The notes under the pieces: generated by a model
What the model was told of the DNA's origin: nothing
Seen by the model: the letters and a program-made list of their open reading frames with translations, nothing else
Databases searched by the model: none
Assembly (NCBI GenBank): GCA_002900995.3
Contig: CM035304.1
Span: 206,877 to 270,876 of the forward strand
Direction of reading: 5' to 3'
DNA length: 64,000 nt
Source: Ganoderma boninense
Lineage: Eukaryota; Basidiomycota; Agaricomycetes; Polyporales; Polyporaceae
Shown: positions 34,883 to 45,982 of the stretch, piece by piece
Layout of the letters: each line of letters opens with the position of its first letter
How positions within the stretch are numbered: position 1 is the first letter of the stretch
Position numbers and translations under genes: made by a program

Positions 34883-35604
34883 GGGGTTTCGAGAATCACA
34901 ACGGTCACGCGCTCTATTCCGCGTAGCATCTGGTAACCATATGCATGAGGCAAGCCAGGACAGGTTGGATATCTTACGGCCGAGATGGGGTATGCGGACC
35001 CTAATAAGGCCACTCCACAAGCTCACGATGTAAGATTCGCGGGTCGCTGGCTTCAGCACAGCTATGTATATGCATCACGGATCCCGGCACCCATGTAGGC
35101 TACGTCTACGTAGCTCGCTCGCTCCGATCTCACCGTTCTATCATATGATGTATGTCCTCGTTCTGCATAACCTTTGAATCCTCATGCGACCACTTTGACC
35201 AATTTCTTCCTGCCACAGACAGCTCATGTTGTTACCAGCTTTACAGCTCCGTCGGACCCTTCCGTAAATATTTACGTGCAGCGTTCATAACCCCTCAGCA
35301 GATTGACCACTGTCCATGCCCGCTTCCCGCTTCTCTCTATACGTTCATCTAAACATCTCCCTGCCTCACTTCAAAGGTGACATAATGAGAACCTCAGCGC
35401 ATCTACAAACGATGTCTGTGCAAGTGGAGTAGTCTTAGCCGCCTCAGCCCCCGCCGCCACGAGTTCTCACCGTCGCGCCTGTTCATTGCCAATATATACA
35501 TCAACTGCATTATTAACAGGAAGAATATAGTAGTCAGTACATTGTTCTCAATCGCCTCGAATATCACGACTGCGGCCGTCTCCAACGAAGGTGTACGAAG
35601 GAAG
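34883..35604. other. convergent intergenic, mirror of 20.7-21.4 kb
   Basis: 3' regions of the methyltransferase and acyltransferase-4. No gene visible. Confidence 0.5.
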
Positions 35605-37661
35605 TTACTCAACGGCCCTGGTCTTCTCCGCCATAAGGAAAGATATCTGCTCCACGATCATACTCATGAAGTCCTGCAACACACCCTCGTCCCACGCGTC
35701 CGCCGCCTGCCACGCAACGGATCACGTCAGTAACCACATCGAGTCCAGCTTGACTTACCAGGAGATGAGACTCACTTGTACCAGAATAAACAGCCGGCCC
35801 TGCATCGACCACGCGTGCACCGTCCTGGGCACCACAGTCACGTAAGCCCGCGCCAGACACACAGGAGTCCACTACACAAATGACCACGTACGGGTTGCAC
35901 CACCGCACCGCCAGATGCATCTCGTCCACCCTGATCACAGCCTCTCTGCCCCGCCCTCCATCCGAGGTCCGCGGCCACACCGGCGCAACGTAGTTATCCA
36001 CGCGGCCGACGTTCGTCACCGTGAGGGAATGTGTGCTCGTGCCCGGGGTCGCGGGTGCGGGTGCCTGCTCTGCGGCCTTGCTAGGCGCGATCTGCGGTGC
36101 GAGCTCCCCGAGGAGATGCGGGAGGCACGGGTTCGCAAGCATCCAGTGGTACTGCGCCTTCACCTCGCGCATCGCCTCGACGAGACGGGATCGGCCGTGG
36201 GGGAGCGCGGCGAGCGGCGCGTAGTCGGTGCGGGACAGCATGAAGGAAAGGCAGGAGACGAGGTGCTTGCGGGGGTCCGTGGGAGGCGGGAGGCGGTCGG
36301 TGAGCGAGACGCTGTTGACCATTCGAACGCGAAGAGAATCAGCTTGTGGGAGAAGGGAGAGGAGGTGATAGGCTATGAGCCTATACATACACGGTCTCTC
36401 TGTTCATAAAGGCTGTCTCCACTTCGTCCGGGGGAACCGGGTTCTGCTGGAACGCGGCGAGGACGCAAGCTGCGTCTATGAGCTCCGAGAACGTGAATCC
36501 GAGGGTCTTCAGGGTTCGCGCGATCTTCGCGGACTCGTCTACCGTGAACTTGACGTGGACTCGGTGCGTCTTTCCAGGGACGACGGCGCGCGAACTCTCG
36601 CAGGCTACGCCGTGAGAACGCTGTAAATCAGAGGGCAGAAATTCTGATGAGCATATATGCATATCCTGGCATCCGGCCATGACTGACGTCTTGGTTGGCA
36701 GCGTTGGCGAAGAACATCTCCACCAGTTCCGCCCCCTTCGTGCTCCAATCTTCTCGCGGGCCGCCAGTCGCAGTGATCGGTCCTTGTGGAAGATTCTTGT
36801 GTTCTGTACCCCACCCGAGCTGGTCGGTGCGCGGTAAGTCTGGTGTTGTCATCCACTCCAGGAGCAAAGAGAGGGCGTTGAGGCCGGGCCTCCCATCGAT
36901 GATCGAGTGCGACGAGTGCAGACAGAGGAAGTATGTGTTGAGTGTGCCGTTAGGGCGCGTCAGGTAGACGCGGAGGTACTGCTCAGAACCGTCAGCGAGG
37001 ACATAGGGGATGTCGTGCTTCTCGATGGTGGACTTGACGAACGATGCTGGGTCGATCGGGTCCAAAAGGTAGTGAACTGTGTCGTTGGCCCAGTTGCATG
37101 CTCCGGCAACATCATGGAGAGGCGCATATATCCAGGAGCCGAACTCGGGAGAGCGGAGGCCGTGCTCGATTGTGGCGGCGACAAGAGGGCACTCGAACCT
37201 GCACAAATATTGTATCAGCTTTGAACGATGTATCAAATACGACAGGCTCGAGTCGGATTGGGTCATAGGCACGTCGTGCGCAAAATATCAGAAGTGGGTG
37301 CCCGTCTTGCGTACTTACCGCAGTCGAACCACAGCCGTCTTCAGTCGAGCCTCTACATCACGTTCGTGCATGGTGGTGGTGAACTCTACGCCGATGGCGA
37401 GCTGGCCCATGCTGGTAGTTTCGATGGAAGGTTGTCAGGAATTGAGCCGCCTTCGAACACAACATTTACAGCACATACCCATCTCTGAACCGCATTGATT
37501 GGTCAAACCACAATTCCATTCCGAGGAGAGGCCTAGTCGAAGATAGAGGACACATGAGCCCCGAGCGTGCCCTGCTCCCTCAGACGTTGGAGGAAAACAC
37601 ACCGTGTGAAAGCATTGGGAGCGGCTGGATGTATCTCCCAACCTGGTTCCGGTCCAGACAT
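35605..37661 (-). CDS. CoA-dependent acyltransferase, copy 4
   Basis: Minus-strand exons: 37661-37603, 37532-37479, 37411-37319, 37198-36688, 36620-36391, 36311-35892, 35824-35776 and 35706-35605, giving 505 residues. It is the mirror partner of copy 2 and shares its start MSGPEPGW, HSIIDGRPG and TNVGRVDNYV. All introns have GT...AG ends and all exons stay in frame, so it appears intact. The stop codon differs from copy 2: TAA at 35607-35605 shortens the tail by two residues. Donor variants (CAA before GTGAGT at exon 7) distinguish it from copy 2, so the two have diverged since duplication without losing the frame. Confidence 0.8.
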
Positions 37662-37680
37662 ATCGCGGAAGAGCAGTAGA

Positions 37681-37721
37681 AGTAGAGGAGAGTGAGTCGA
37701 AAGTAGAGGAGAGTGAGTCGA
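37681..37721 (-). repeat. 20-bp tandem duplication in the leader of acyltransferase-4
   Basis: AGTAGAGGAGAGTGAGTCGA occurs twice, one base apart. Copy 2 has a single version, which explains why the TATA-to-ATG distance is about 106 bp here instead of about 90. Confidence 0.85.
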
Positions 37722-37766
37722 TGTGAGTGGGACGAGGTATAGTAGAGTATCTGGATGCGCCTAGCG

Positions 37767-37773
37767 CACCTTA
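37767..37773 (-). promoter_or_regulatory. TATAAGG core promoter of acyltransferase-4
   Basis: TATAAGG on the minus strand, followed by TGCGCTAGG, upstream of the ATG at 37661. Confidence 0.55.
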
Positions 37774-38637
37774 TAACAGACATCGATGGGGACGGGATTT
37801 GTCGAGAAGACGCACATTGGACGCCAGAGGCCGGCAATGGCGGTATTGTCACCTAGATGAATAGTGAAAAAATGGAAAAAGGGTCAGTACCCGATAAAAT
37901 GTTGGTGAATTGAGCCATTGTTAGAGAGCGCACATGCAATAGTTGGATGCGCAGTACTGCCAGTGGACCCCGCGGTGACTCTACAGACACTGCATGTACT
38001 ATGGCCCTGGATATAGGTGAGCCAACATAGTATGTTCACCAGTTCTCTCGCTCTACTTTTGGCCTATACTCTCGCTGTCACCGTCGCCCGCGTCCCGAGT
38101 TTGTACCCCTTACGACACCGCCCTCTACATCTTCCGTGCGCGTCGCCTCATGAAGCTGTCCACACGAGGACCCTCACCTCTCTGCCATGACGTCACGACG
38201 CTCAACTGTTCTTCATCAGTCCTCCCCAGTGCACCCGCGCGTTCGTGCCGACCGGCATGCGCGCGTTCTTCATTATTGACGATCATCGATGACCACTAGA
38301 AACACCGGGGCGACCGCGCATTCATGCCGAAAGACGCGACTGCCGGCGAGGGCGTTCGAATGCTCTCTGCAGCTGCTCAGGATCCAGGGCCTTAGAAGAG
38401 TACGCAACGCGTCAGGCTCTCGTTCAGGCGGATTACACGCCGACGGGACCGTTTCTCGCGTCAGGCCCCCGCACCGGTGTACCTCCAATACCGTGAACTT
38501 GAACCGTGGTGCGCGACCTCGATTCGGCGAGTAAACCAAGCGCTGCAGGCTCAGAACGGGCCCCGGTCAGCCAGCGTGCACGCAATCCCACGCACGCAGC
38601 AAAACAAGCCATCCGACAAGAAAAAAAAAACACGCAC
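37774..38637. other. region between acyltransferase-4 and -5
   Basis: Mirror of about 17.8-18.5 kb. No gene. It holds a decayed trace of the remnant seen at 25645-25863 and the upstream sequence of acyltransferase-4. Confidence 0.45.
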
Positions 38638-40297
38638 GGCAAGAACATCCGACTCCCTGTGAGGTGCATGCATCTCGTCCACGCTCATCGTCACCACCCC
38701 TTGGACCGCCGCCCCCGGGCCCGCGCGGGCACCAGCATCCACATCCCGCAGCCACCCCAGGGCGACGTTGTCCTCCACCCGGCCGGTGTCTATCACCGCA
38801 GGCACGTACGTGCGCCGGCCCAGGGTGCGCGCTGCGGGCTTGAGGGCGCGAGCTCCGCGAGGAGGTGCGGGAGGCGGGGGGTCGCGAGCCACCATTTTTG
38901 TGTACTGCGCCTACCGCTAGCGCATCGCCGCGAGGAGGCGCGCCTTTCCTGTGCGTGGACGAGGCACGAGACGCCGTGCCTGCGGCGGTCGACCGACGGC
39001 GGGAGGCAGTCCGTGATAGCGATGCTGCGAGGGTCAGAGGCAGGTCGAGTCAGTCACAGAGGGAACGATGGGAGACGATGTGGGGAGGTAGGTGAAGGGC
39101 AACGTACGCGCTGCCGCCGCTCACGCAGGCGGCGTCGGCCGTGCATGCGGGGACGGGATTCGGCTCGAGCACGGCGACGACGGCGGCTGGGGCGTCGAGC
39201 TTCAGGGCGCGCGCGATGTTCGCGGACTCGTCTACCGTGAACCTGACGAGGAGCTGGTGCGCCTTGAGGGGGCTACGGGCCACTGGCGCGCGACATGTCG
39301 CACAGCGATCCATGAGACTGCTGAAAAAACAGAAATAATCGTGAGTGGTATATGTATGCGCACGCGTTGGAAACTGCCGAGGACGTACGAGTCGAGATGC
39401 AGAGTCACCGAAGTACTTCCCCACGAGCGCCATCCCGTTCGTGCTCCAGTCCTCCCGAGGTTCACTAGTCGGGGTGACCGGCCAGGGAGGGATATTCTTG
39501 TGCTCTGTGCCCCACGCCAACTCGTCGACGCTCGGAAGGTCGGGCGTCGTCATCCACTGCAGCAGCAAAGAGAGCACATCAAGGCCAGGCCGAGCGTCGA
39601 TGATCGAGTGCGGTGCATGCATAGCGAGGAAATACGCGTTGGGGGGTGCTATTGGGACGCGTGAGGCAGATGCGAAATGGGGATGTGATCCTTCTCGATG
39701 GTACGTAGATTGCAGGAAGAACCCGGGATCTTGAACCGGGCTGGGAATATAGTGGAAGTACCGCGTTGGCCGCCCAGGTATGTGCGGTGTGGACGTTCGG
39801 GAGAGGCGCATATACCCCGGGATGGAACCCGGGATGGTGGAGACCTACATTCGCACCTGTGCAGAAATTGCATGAACGTCATACAAACACAGGTCAGGTC
39901 GTAGTAAGCAGACTGCGCTGCAGCTGAAAAAGGAAGACGAAACCATGTCAGCGTTACTACAGCTTCCTTCAAGCGACCTTCGAGATCGCGTTCACGGATC
40001 GTGCAAGTGAACTGGATGCCGATGGCGAATTGGCGCGTGCTGGTGTATGCGCAGAGAGGCTGTCAGTGTTTGTGCAGGCTGATATCCGAGTCAATGGGCT
40101 GCAGGACATACCCATGCTGGACACGTGAACTCTGGTCCGTCCACAGTTCCATCCCGATGAGAGGCGTAACAGAGACGAATAGATGAGTTACCAGCCGGGG
40201 CTTGGTCTCATATCCGATGCTGAAGCAGTGCGACATACCGAATGAAGGCATTGGGCACGCATGGGCGGTGCTCCCAACCTGGTTCTGTTCGAGATAT
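38638..40297 (-). pseudogene. acyltransferase copy 5, inactivated
   Basis: Mirror partner of copy 1 with several independent lesions. The start codon is ATA (40297-40295). The acceptor before exon 2 is AC instead of AG. The donor after exon 3 (CTGAGGTGAG in the others) reads CTGACATGG. A large part of exon 4, between the R[FC]EC start and VYAP, is deleted. Exons 7 and 8 are missing. HSIIDARPG and SVDELAWGTEHKN remain. No functional protein can be made. Confidence 0.9.
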
Positions 40298-40390
40298 GCG
40301 ACGTGGTAGAGGATTGGACTGGATGGAGTTGGACACGTGAAGTGGAGAGGAGACGGACGAGATGCGGGGCCTCACGTTGGCGGCGTCGCA

Positions 40391-40397
40391 CCTTATA
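40391..40397 (-). promoter_or_regulatory. TATAAGG box of the acyltransferase-5 pseudogene
   Basis: Minus-strand TATAAGG followed by TGCGACGCC, 94 bp before the mutated start codon. The promoter box is preserved although the gene is dead. Confidence 0.55.
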
Positions 40398-40905
40398 ATC
40401 AACTTCGACGGGGACAACATTTCCGAGGAGCATTACACCATCAGGCGGAAGCGAAATAAGTAGGTGGAAGCTTGACCTACAACCATAGCAAGGGAAGACT
40501 GTTCAATGACCGGTATAACGAAGGGAGAAGAGACAGGCCCACTGCCAGCGTCATACAACAGGCAATGCGGATGCCATATGTCGGCCGTATCTAAGTGAGC
40601 GAGCGTTTTAAAAGGCAGCACCACGTAGAGATTCCGAATACATGTCTGCAAGGGCGAGTCGAACGACTGCGTGGAGGTTTGCAAATCGCGCAGGCAGTCG
40701 TCCGAGCTGACCTTGTTCCCACGCACGGGCCCCGGCCGCGGTTTGGCCGTTCGATTCTGGGCGCTTGACTGTTTTTCCTTTCGACTTGGACTTGTCATGC
40801 TGTCTAAGCCTTGTCTTGCTCATGGCTCTCAATTTACTATCGGCGACATAGAGCATACCTGAAGAGCTGTCTTGGCTTTCCAACCTCGCACTGAATGCTT
40901 GAAGC
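40398..40905. other. outer flank of the inverted duplication
   Basis: 40.4-40.55 kb still resembles acyltransferase upstream regions (the CTTCGTTATACCGGTC block is shared with copy 3). Beyond that no gene is evident. Confidence 0.4.
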
Positions 40906-42205
40906 TTGAAGAGTACCTTGCCATCATGCTGCGTGTCCCCGTGCTCTCCTTTGCTGTTGAAAGAGGTGTGGTGGCTCGTTATGGATGCACTCTACCACAC
41001 CTCGTCTTCCGACTCCTGGATGTCCCGGCTACTGCAACAAGCCAACGTCTCACGACTGGTTCCTTGTCTGCCGGGTTTGGAGTGTCCACGCACAAAGTCT
41101 TCTTCCACATAGTTGAGGTCGCCGACCTCGCGCCTCTTCGTCGATTGTCCTCGCCTGCTAGAGCAGATCCCTCAACCGAGACCTATTCACGCCTGATTTG
41201 TTCTCCCTTCTATGTCGGAATAAACGAAGACAAAACTGCACAGCATGCGCGTCTTTGGCGTCACTCGCATCTCAAAGGCCGCTACCTCGGATTCACGGGT
41301 AAGAGACCGGAGAGTTCTCCCCATTCCTGCCCGAAGCTGACCTATGCCGCACGTTGTCTTCTATTTCTCAACTTCCTTCTGAGCTTGCAGACATACCTCT
41401 CCTACAGCAATTCCCGACAAAGTACGAGCTCCTCTGGTCAACGTTCGCATGTCCTTCTTTATTAACCTCACGCGCACCGTGCACGGCCTCGCAATACTAA
41501 AGGTTGGACGAAACCCCTTCGATCTCCTCCTATTCATGCTCAACCGCGCGGCGGACGATCACCGTGCCGGCTTCCTGCTGAAGGTCGAGGACCTCACAGT
41601 AAGTGCTATCCCACTCACCTAGGCTTCATGTTCCTTCATCATTTCGCATCGTCCCTGTCCACATCTCCCTGCGTCCCAGGCTCGTTCAAGTTCGCGGCCT
41701 TCCCCGTATTTTGGGCGCGCCCGGAAGAGACGACATCAACGATTCACCCAGCGTTCGAAGCTTAGCTCCCGCGCGGGCAGTTCGTCGTCACTCCTACGGA
41801 AGCTCAGGGCCACCATTACCGACGCACTCTTTGAGCCGCCGCGGATGGGTGTAGAGCTCGTTGTATGCGTGATCGAACGCACGTGGTGGGTAGAGATGGT
41901 CGCGCGCGAGTGCTTTCCGCGCATATATGCGCTCGTGCGGGTATGGGCAGTGTTCTGGAGACGTAAGTCCTGCGATGGCTATGTCACTGGCACGCACATG
42001 GGTGCACGGGATACCGATATCTTGCGCTCGCATAGGGTCCTGGGACGACTGCGTGTGGTCGGAGGACAGGTTGTGTGTACACGGGAGTGAACGACGGGCT
42101 GTATATACGTGCGGACTTCGATGGGATAACAACATGTCTGCTGTCCACCTGTCATCGAACTTCTGGACTTCCACTGCACTTTGCTTCGATCCGCTGTCAC
42201 CGTAG
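40906..42205 (+). pseudogene. F-box-like/LRR-type remnant, copy 4
   Basis: Pieces of the family appear in order but in different frames. VWWLVMDALYHTSSSDSW matches VVQLVMDAFYDASSPED. FFHIVEVADLAPLRRL matches LFRIVELNDPAALHRF. VVCVIERTWW and VARECFPRIYA match the segment before the last intron. The C-terminal YWDDSVW region is recognisable near 42040. Frameshifts, missing leucine-rich repeats and stops make it a pseudogene. It is closest in layout to copy 3. Confidence 0.7.
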
Positions 42206-42409
42206 GATACGTTGTGTTCTGGTAACGAACTGTCAGATACGTCGACGTCGCTGTACACCAACCTTCTTATCGCTGTCCTTGGAAGCACTCTGTCCTGCCT
42301 GCTATTAGTAACTCAAGCTCTGAGTCTTCACAACCCCCCCCTCCCCCTGCTTCGGCCCCTCGTTTCTCTTTCCGCTCTTGCCAACGGATTCCATCCCTCT
42401 CACATTGAC

Positions 42410-43349
42410 ATGTCTGTGGCAACGTCCACTGGAAACTGGAATACGGAATCCTCCGTACAGCCGCGCCGACAGATCCCCACGGAGGTCTGCGAAAACATAA
42501 TCGACACGCTGTACTTGCTGACCGTGAAGGGCACAACCGCGAGAATCGCCACCCTCCACAACAGCTCTCTCGTCTGCCGAGACTGGCGCGTCCGCGCTCA
42601 GAAGATGCTCCTTCTTCAAGGTCCAGCTTTCGGACGGCGCGTCTTTGCACAGGTTCTCGGCCGTCCTCGACATTGGGCAGCATCTCCGCGACTACGTGCA
42701 CGAAGTCCTCCTGACCGGCCACCATCTCCACACCACCGCCAGCATCCTCACGTCGTTCCCCGCCGTCTTTGCCGGTCGGCTGCCTAACCTGTGGAGCGTC
42801 GCGGTTGTACACCTCATATCGACCCAGACGCATCTGTATCCGAGAACACCACACCCTCCGAAGATGAAAGCCCTCTCCTACATCCCTCTCCATCGGAGCT
42901 TTCCATCCCTTCTTTCCTCCTTCACGGCGCTCTCCCATTTGTTGCTGCAGTTCACCACGTTTGGCTCCTTCACCGAGTTTATGCGAGTTCTCCAGAGGCT
43001 ACCCAACTTGGAGGCTCTCGCTTGCAACTCCGTCCGCTGGATCGCCCCTGGCCTGAGCTCCCACCCCCTCACTTGGCCGCCGGGCGGCGTGATAGATACG
43101 CGCCCCCTCGCTCTCATTTCCCCCAAGCTGCGAGAATTATATGTAAGCGTCTCCGTTGTCACGCTGTCGTATGAGCTGATGGCTATCCTGTCCGAAGCTG
43201 TCAAACATCGCCATGTATGGGGTGAATACGTTGATATCAGCATGTGGTCCGCATTTGACAAGCTTCGGCGTAACTATTCCTCTCCTAGACAGTCGGGAGG
43301 GGCTCTCTCCAGGTCTGTAGTCTTCCTCTCCGAATCACAGCCGGAATGA
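42410..43349 (+). pseudogene. F-box-like protein, copy 5, with one frameshift
   Basis: From ATG 42410 an F-box-like start is readable (RQIPTEVCENIIDTLY, SLVCRDWRVRAQKMLL). The continuation FKVQLSDGASLHRFSAVLD and the leucine-rich part to the TGA at 43347-43349 lie in another frame. The shift falls at a CTTCTTC near 42612, where one extra base would explain it. After correction the protein would have about 312 residues. A GTAAGC at 43143 suggests another intron, so the true C-terminus is uncertain. Sequencing error cannot be excluded, in which case this is a live, more distant member of the family. Confidence 0.6.
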
Positions 43350-44046
43350 TGATCTTGATCGTCGTGCCAAATGTTGCCACCACAGGTCAAGGAACCGACC
43401 TGAGCCCATGCCCCACATAGTTACCCTAATATATAGTAGGATTAGTAGTCCCCCGGCCTTGACAAATTGCCTGCCTTACTAGGGAATAGGTGCCGGCCGA
43501 GATCCCGCTATACTAATGTTCCCCTGCCGGCCGGCCCGCACACGAGTATATAGTGATTGCGCTCTATCCTGCACACTCTAATAACGGTAGATGGATAATA
43601 GGGCACATTGCATCTTACATGTATTGTTGTAATGTATGTCTTCAGTCTCTTTCGGGCGCGCGGCGAAGTGACCGGCCGGCGTGCTACTCCTTGAAATCAC
43701 CACACCGGCCAGTTAGTAACTTCAAGCAGTAATGGCAGCGCACTTCCATCACTTTATGTTGGGTACATGTGACGCTGTATGTATGTGGTAGTGGCAATCC
43801 GACGCAATGGCGAGTTGGGTGGCGCGTTTGGTTCGCGCTTAGGATGCTGTGGGGCTTCCAATCCAATCTCACTGCCTTTGGCTTTCCAGGTCCTGTGTCA
43901 ACATATACAATATATTCTCTGCACCCATCATCACCCAGACGACGTCCGAGGGGTTACATTTTGTAGTTTATTCCATACAGCATCCACCGCGCCCCCATTC
44001 TCAATGAGAAACCGTTGGTATGCTTGCCAATTATGATGGGCAGTTG
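43350..44046. other. intergenic, no gene seen
   Basis: Contains GCCGGCC-rich patches and short A/T tracts around 43.38-43.7 kb. No coding potential is supported. Confidence 0.4.
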
Positions 44047-44985
44047 TCAACGAACCAGGGGACCCATGGACCTCAGCTCCTCCGTTGAATGCTCGTAAGC
44101 CCTCCGCATTGTTGTCTGAGGGGCGCAGATGGCGGCATCCACCTCCTCGTCGAGCGTGCCCATGATCGGAAGCTCTGAGGACGAGGGTGAGGGCACGTCA
44201 ATGTCAGAGTCGCTCTCTCCCACGGCAGCAACCTCCGACGGCGAGGGTGAATGGACGTCGACATCGGACCCATCGTCGGACGTGAGCACCCCTACTATCG
44301 GAAGCTCCGATGGTGAGGGCGAGGGGACGTCGCTGTCGGAGTCGATTTCTGTGACCGCCGGATCATGAGGGGGAACCAGTGAGGCAATATCGACATCTGA
44401 GTCGATATCAGAGTCACATATGCCGACCATGGGAAGCTCGGAGGGCGAGGGCGATGGCAGGTCATCCTCGGAATCGATCACCCCCACCGAAGCCAGCTCC
44501 GATGGCGAGGGCGAGGGAGCGTCCGCATCGGAGTCGAGCTCGCCGACCACCGGAAGCTCGGAAGCTGAGGGAGAGCATGATGAAGAGCAGCTGTGGTCGT
44601 CGGCGTCTGCTAATCCTAGTGCCGGAAGGTCTGAGGACGACGGCGACCGCACATCAATATCGGGGTTGAGCGAACTGTCTATCGCCAGACGCAGCGGCGA
44701 CAGGCGATTGACTTCAATTCGCTGAATTGCGGAGTGATGAGGGGTCGGGGTAGTGAACGGGTCAGAATCAGAGCCGGGCTCGCTGAGGTTAGGGGTGAAG
44801 GGTGCGCTGGATGGCCGAGGTGCGACAATTTCTGTTCGAGCCAATTGTGAATGTTCAGGGGAGACTTCCCCCACGATGCCAGTAAAAAACGGCGGCGTTC
44901 GGATAGGTGTAGGTGTTTTGATGCGCACCCTAGAAACTGTGCACCGATGAGGTTCCGTGACCCCCACGTTCAACAAATGAGCCAT
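44047..44985 (-). CDS. Asp/Ser/Pro-rich tandem repeat protein, function unknown
   Basis: A minus-strand ORF of 312 residues counted from the first ATG (44985); the frame is open further upstream. Residues about 115-285 consist of eight units of alternating 20 and 24 residues. Their core is PSPSPSELPxVG followed by an acidic DSDxDxD stretch; units 1 and 5 are degenerate. Such regions are unstructured and good targets for kinases or Ca2+ binding, but nothing more can be said. No signal peptide or membrane segment is seen. A MITE (45035-45555) sits about 50 bp upstream and may have separated the gene from its original start. Confidence 0.55.
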   Translation of the reverse strand: MAHLLNVGVTEPHRCTVSRVRIKTPTPIRTPPFFTGIVGEVSPEHSQLARTEIVAPRPSSAPFTPNLSEPGSDSDPFTTPTPHHSAIQRIEVNRLSPLRLAIDSSLNPDIDVRSPSSSDLPALGLADADDHSCSSSCSPSASELPVVGELDSDADAPSPSPSELASVGVIDSEDDLPSPSPSELPMVGICDSDIDSDVDIASLVPPHDPAVTEIDSDSDVPSPSPSELPIVGVLTSDDGSDVDVHSPSPSEVAAVGESDSDIDVPSPSSSELPIMGTLDEEVDAAICAPQTTMRRAYEHSTEELRSMGPLVR

Positions 44986-45026
44986 ACCATCGCTCGCGGC
45001 ATGCGATAGGCTTCGACGCGGCGTCA

Positions 45027-45034
45027 CTGGACGC
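45027..45034. repeat. 8-bp target site duplication, left
   Basis: CTGGACGC, repeated exactly at 45556-45563 on the other side of the element. Confidence 0.85.
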
Positions 45035-45555
45035 TAAGGCTGAATGTAGGTCAACCTACGGTTGATTGGGATCTGTACCTGCAGGTTTGGCCACTTTCAA
45101 AAGCATGATTGGGATCTGTATGAATCAAATCAACTATTTACCTACAACCTACAGGTAGCAAACCTATAAGTTATAGGTCAAATCATTGATGTGATTTGAA
45201 TACTAAATATAGTATTTTCTCAGCTACCATTAAAATTTTTGGTCTATTATTGAGTGTTAGTAGTTTTTTCTATGCTAAAAATATGCTTATATATGCAGTA
45301 TTAAGCTATACAAGGTCAATTTATTAACTAAAGCCTTCAATTTATGCCATTTTTGCTTGTTGAAGTGTGAATCAACCTACAAGTGACCCATACCCAAACC
45401 TACAGATCCAGGTCACTTTTTTCAAGATGCCTGATTCAGATTTGTGGCTGATTCATAGCACAAGTACCTGTAACCTACAGATCACAACCTATAGGTAAAT
45501 ATCTAGGTTCAAGCCAGGTTGAACTGCATGAAACCTAGACCTATGTTCAGCCTTA
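45035..45555. mobile_element. hAT-like MITE, 521 bp
   Basis: Ends are the inverted repeat TAAGGCTGAA...TTCAGCCTTA, with weaker similarity continuing inward (TAGGT). It is flanked by the perfect 8-bp duplication CTGGACGC, the length produced by hAT transposases. The interior is AT-rich, unlike its surroundings, with many CCTACAGGT/ACCTATAGGT motifs. No coding ORF is present, so mobilisation would need a transposase from elsewhere. Confidence 0.85.
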
Positions 45556-45563
45556 CTGGACGC

Positions 45564-45982
45564 AAAGCGGAAGGCAGGGCGGTAGTCGCACTGGTCTCCC
45601 GCTCAAAACTATCTGGAAACATAGTTAGCGACGGTCATTCCGGCCAATGTTTTTTGTCACCTCCGGCGCCCTTTGCGGAATGCAAGGCTCTATTTAGTAA
45701 GGCTCCGAGGGCGGCACCTCTATTCTTTCCTATTGCCAACCAGGAAGTCAATATCACCCACCGAATATTTCGGGACCGTAGCTTCAAGCTCACCTTTCGA
45801 TTTTCGTGGCGGCATTGCGAGCGCGCGGTGCCCACCAACGCGATTCCGAAGTCCAAGGGAATGAAGCAAAACGATAGGCGCCGATAAAGTGATCGCGACC
45901 GATTGCACATTTTCAATCGGCGCCTTTCCCACCACTCTCATCCCCCCCTCTCCCGCAAACTACCTTTGCTTCAGTCCATCCC
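45564..45982. other. intergenic upstream of the cysteine-cluster gene
   Basis: In the frame of the repeat protein the minus strand is open here back to an ATG at 45622-45620, so this may be the displaced 5' end of that gene. The rest probably holds the promoter of the plus-strand gene. Confidence 0.35.

Larger units (their letters stand above)
33116..40440. repeat. inverted segmental duplication, right arm
   Basis: Mirror image of 14600-23146: methyltransferase, acyltransferase-4 and acyltransferase-5. The inner edge lies in methyltransferase exon 5, where similarity to the left arm stops near GGGCTTCG. The arm is about 1.2 kb shorter. It lacks the DNA inserted in intron 3 of acyltransferase-1 and has deletions in acyltransferase-5. 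Confidence 0.85.

Noticed and set aside
42212..42787. ORF start upstream of 42410 as the true start of F-box-like copy 5
   Set aside because: The first 66 codons show no similarity to the family and are hydrophobic or low-complexity; ATG 42410 directly precedes the F-box-like part.
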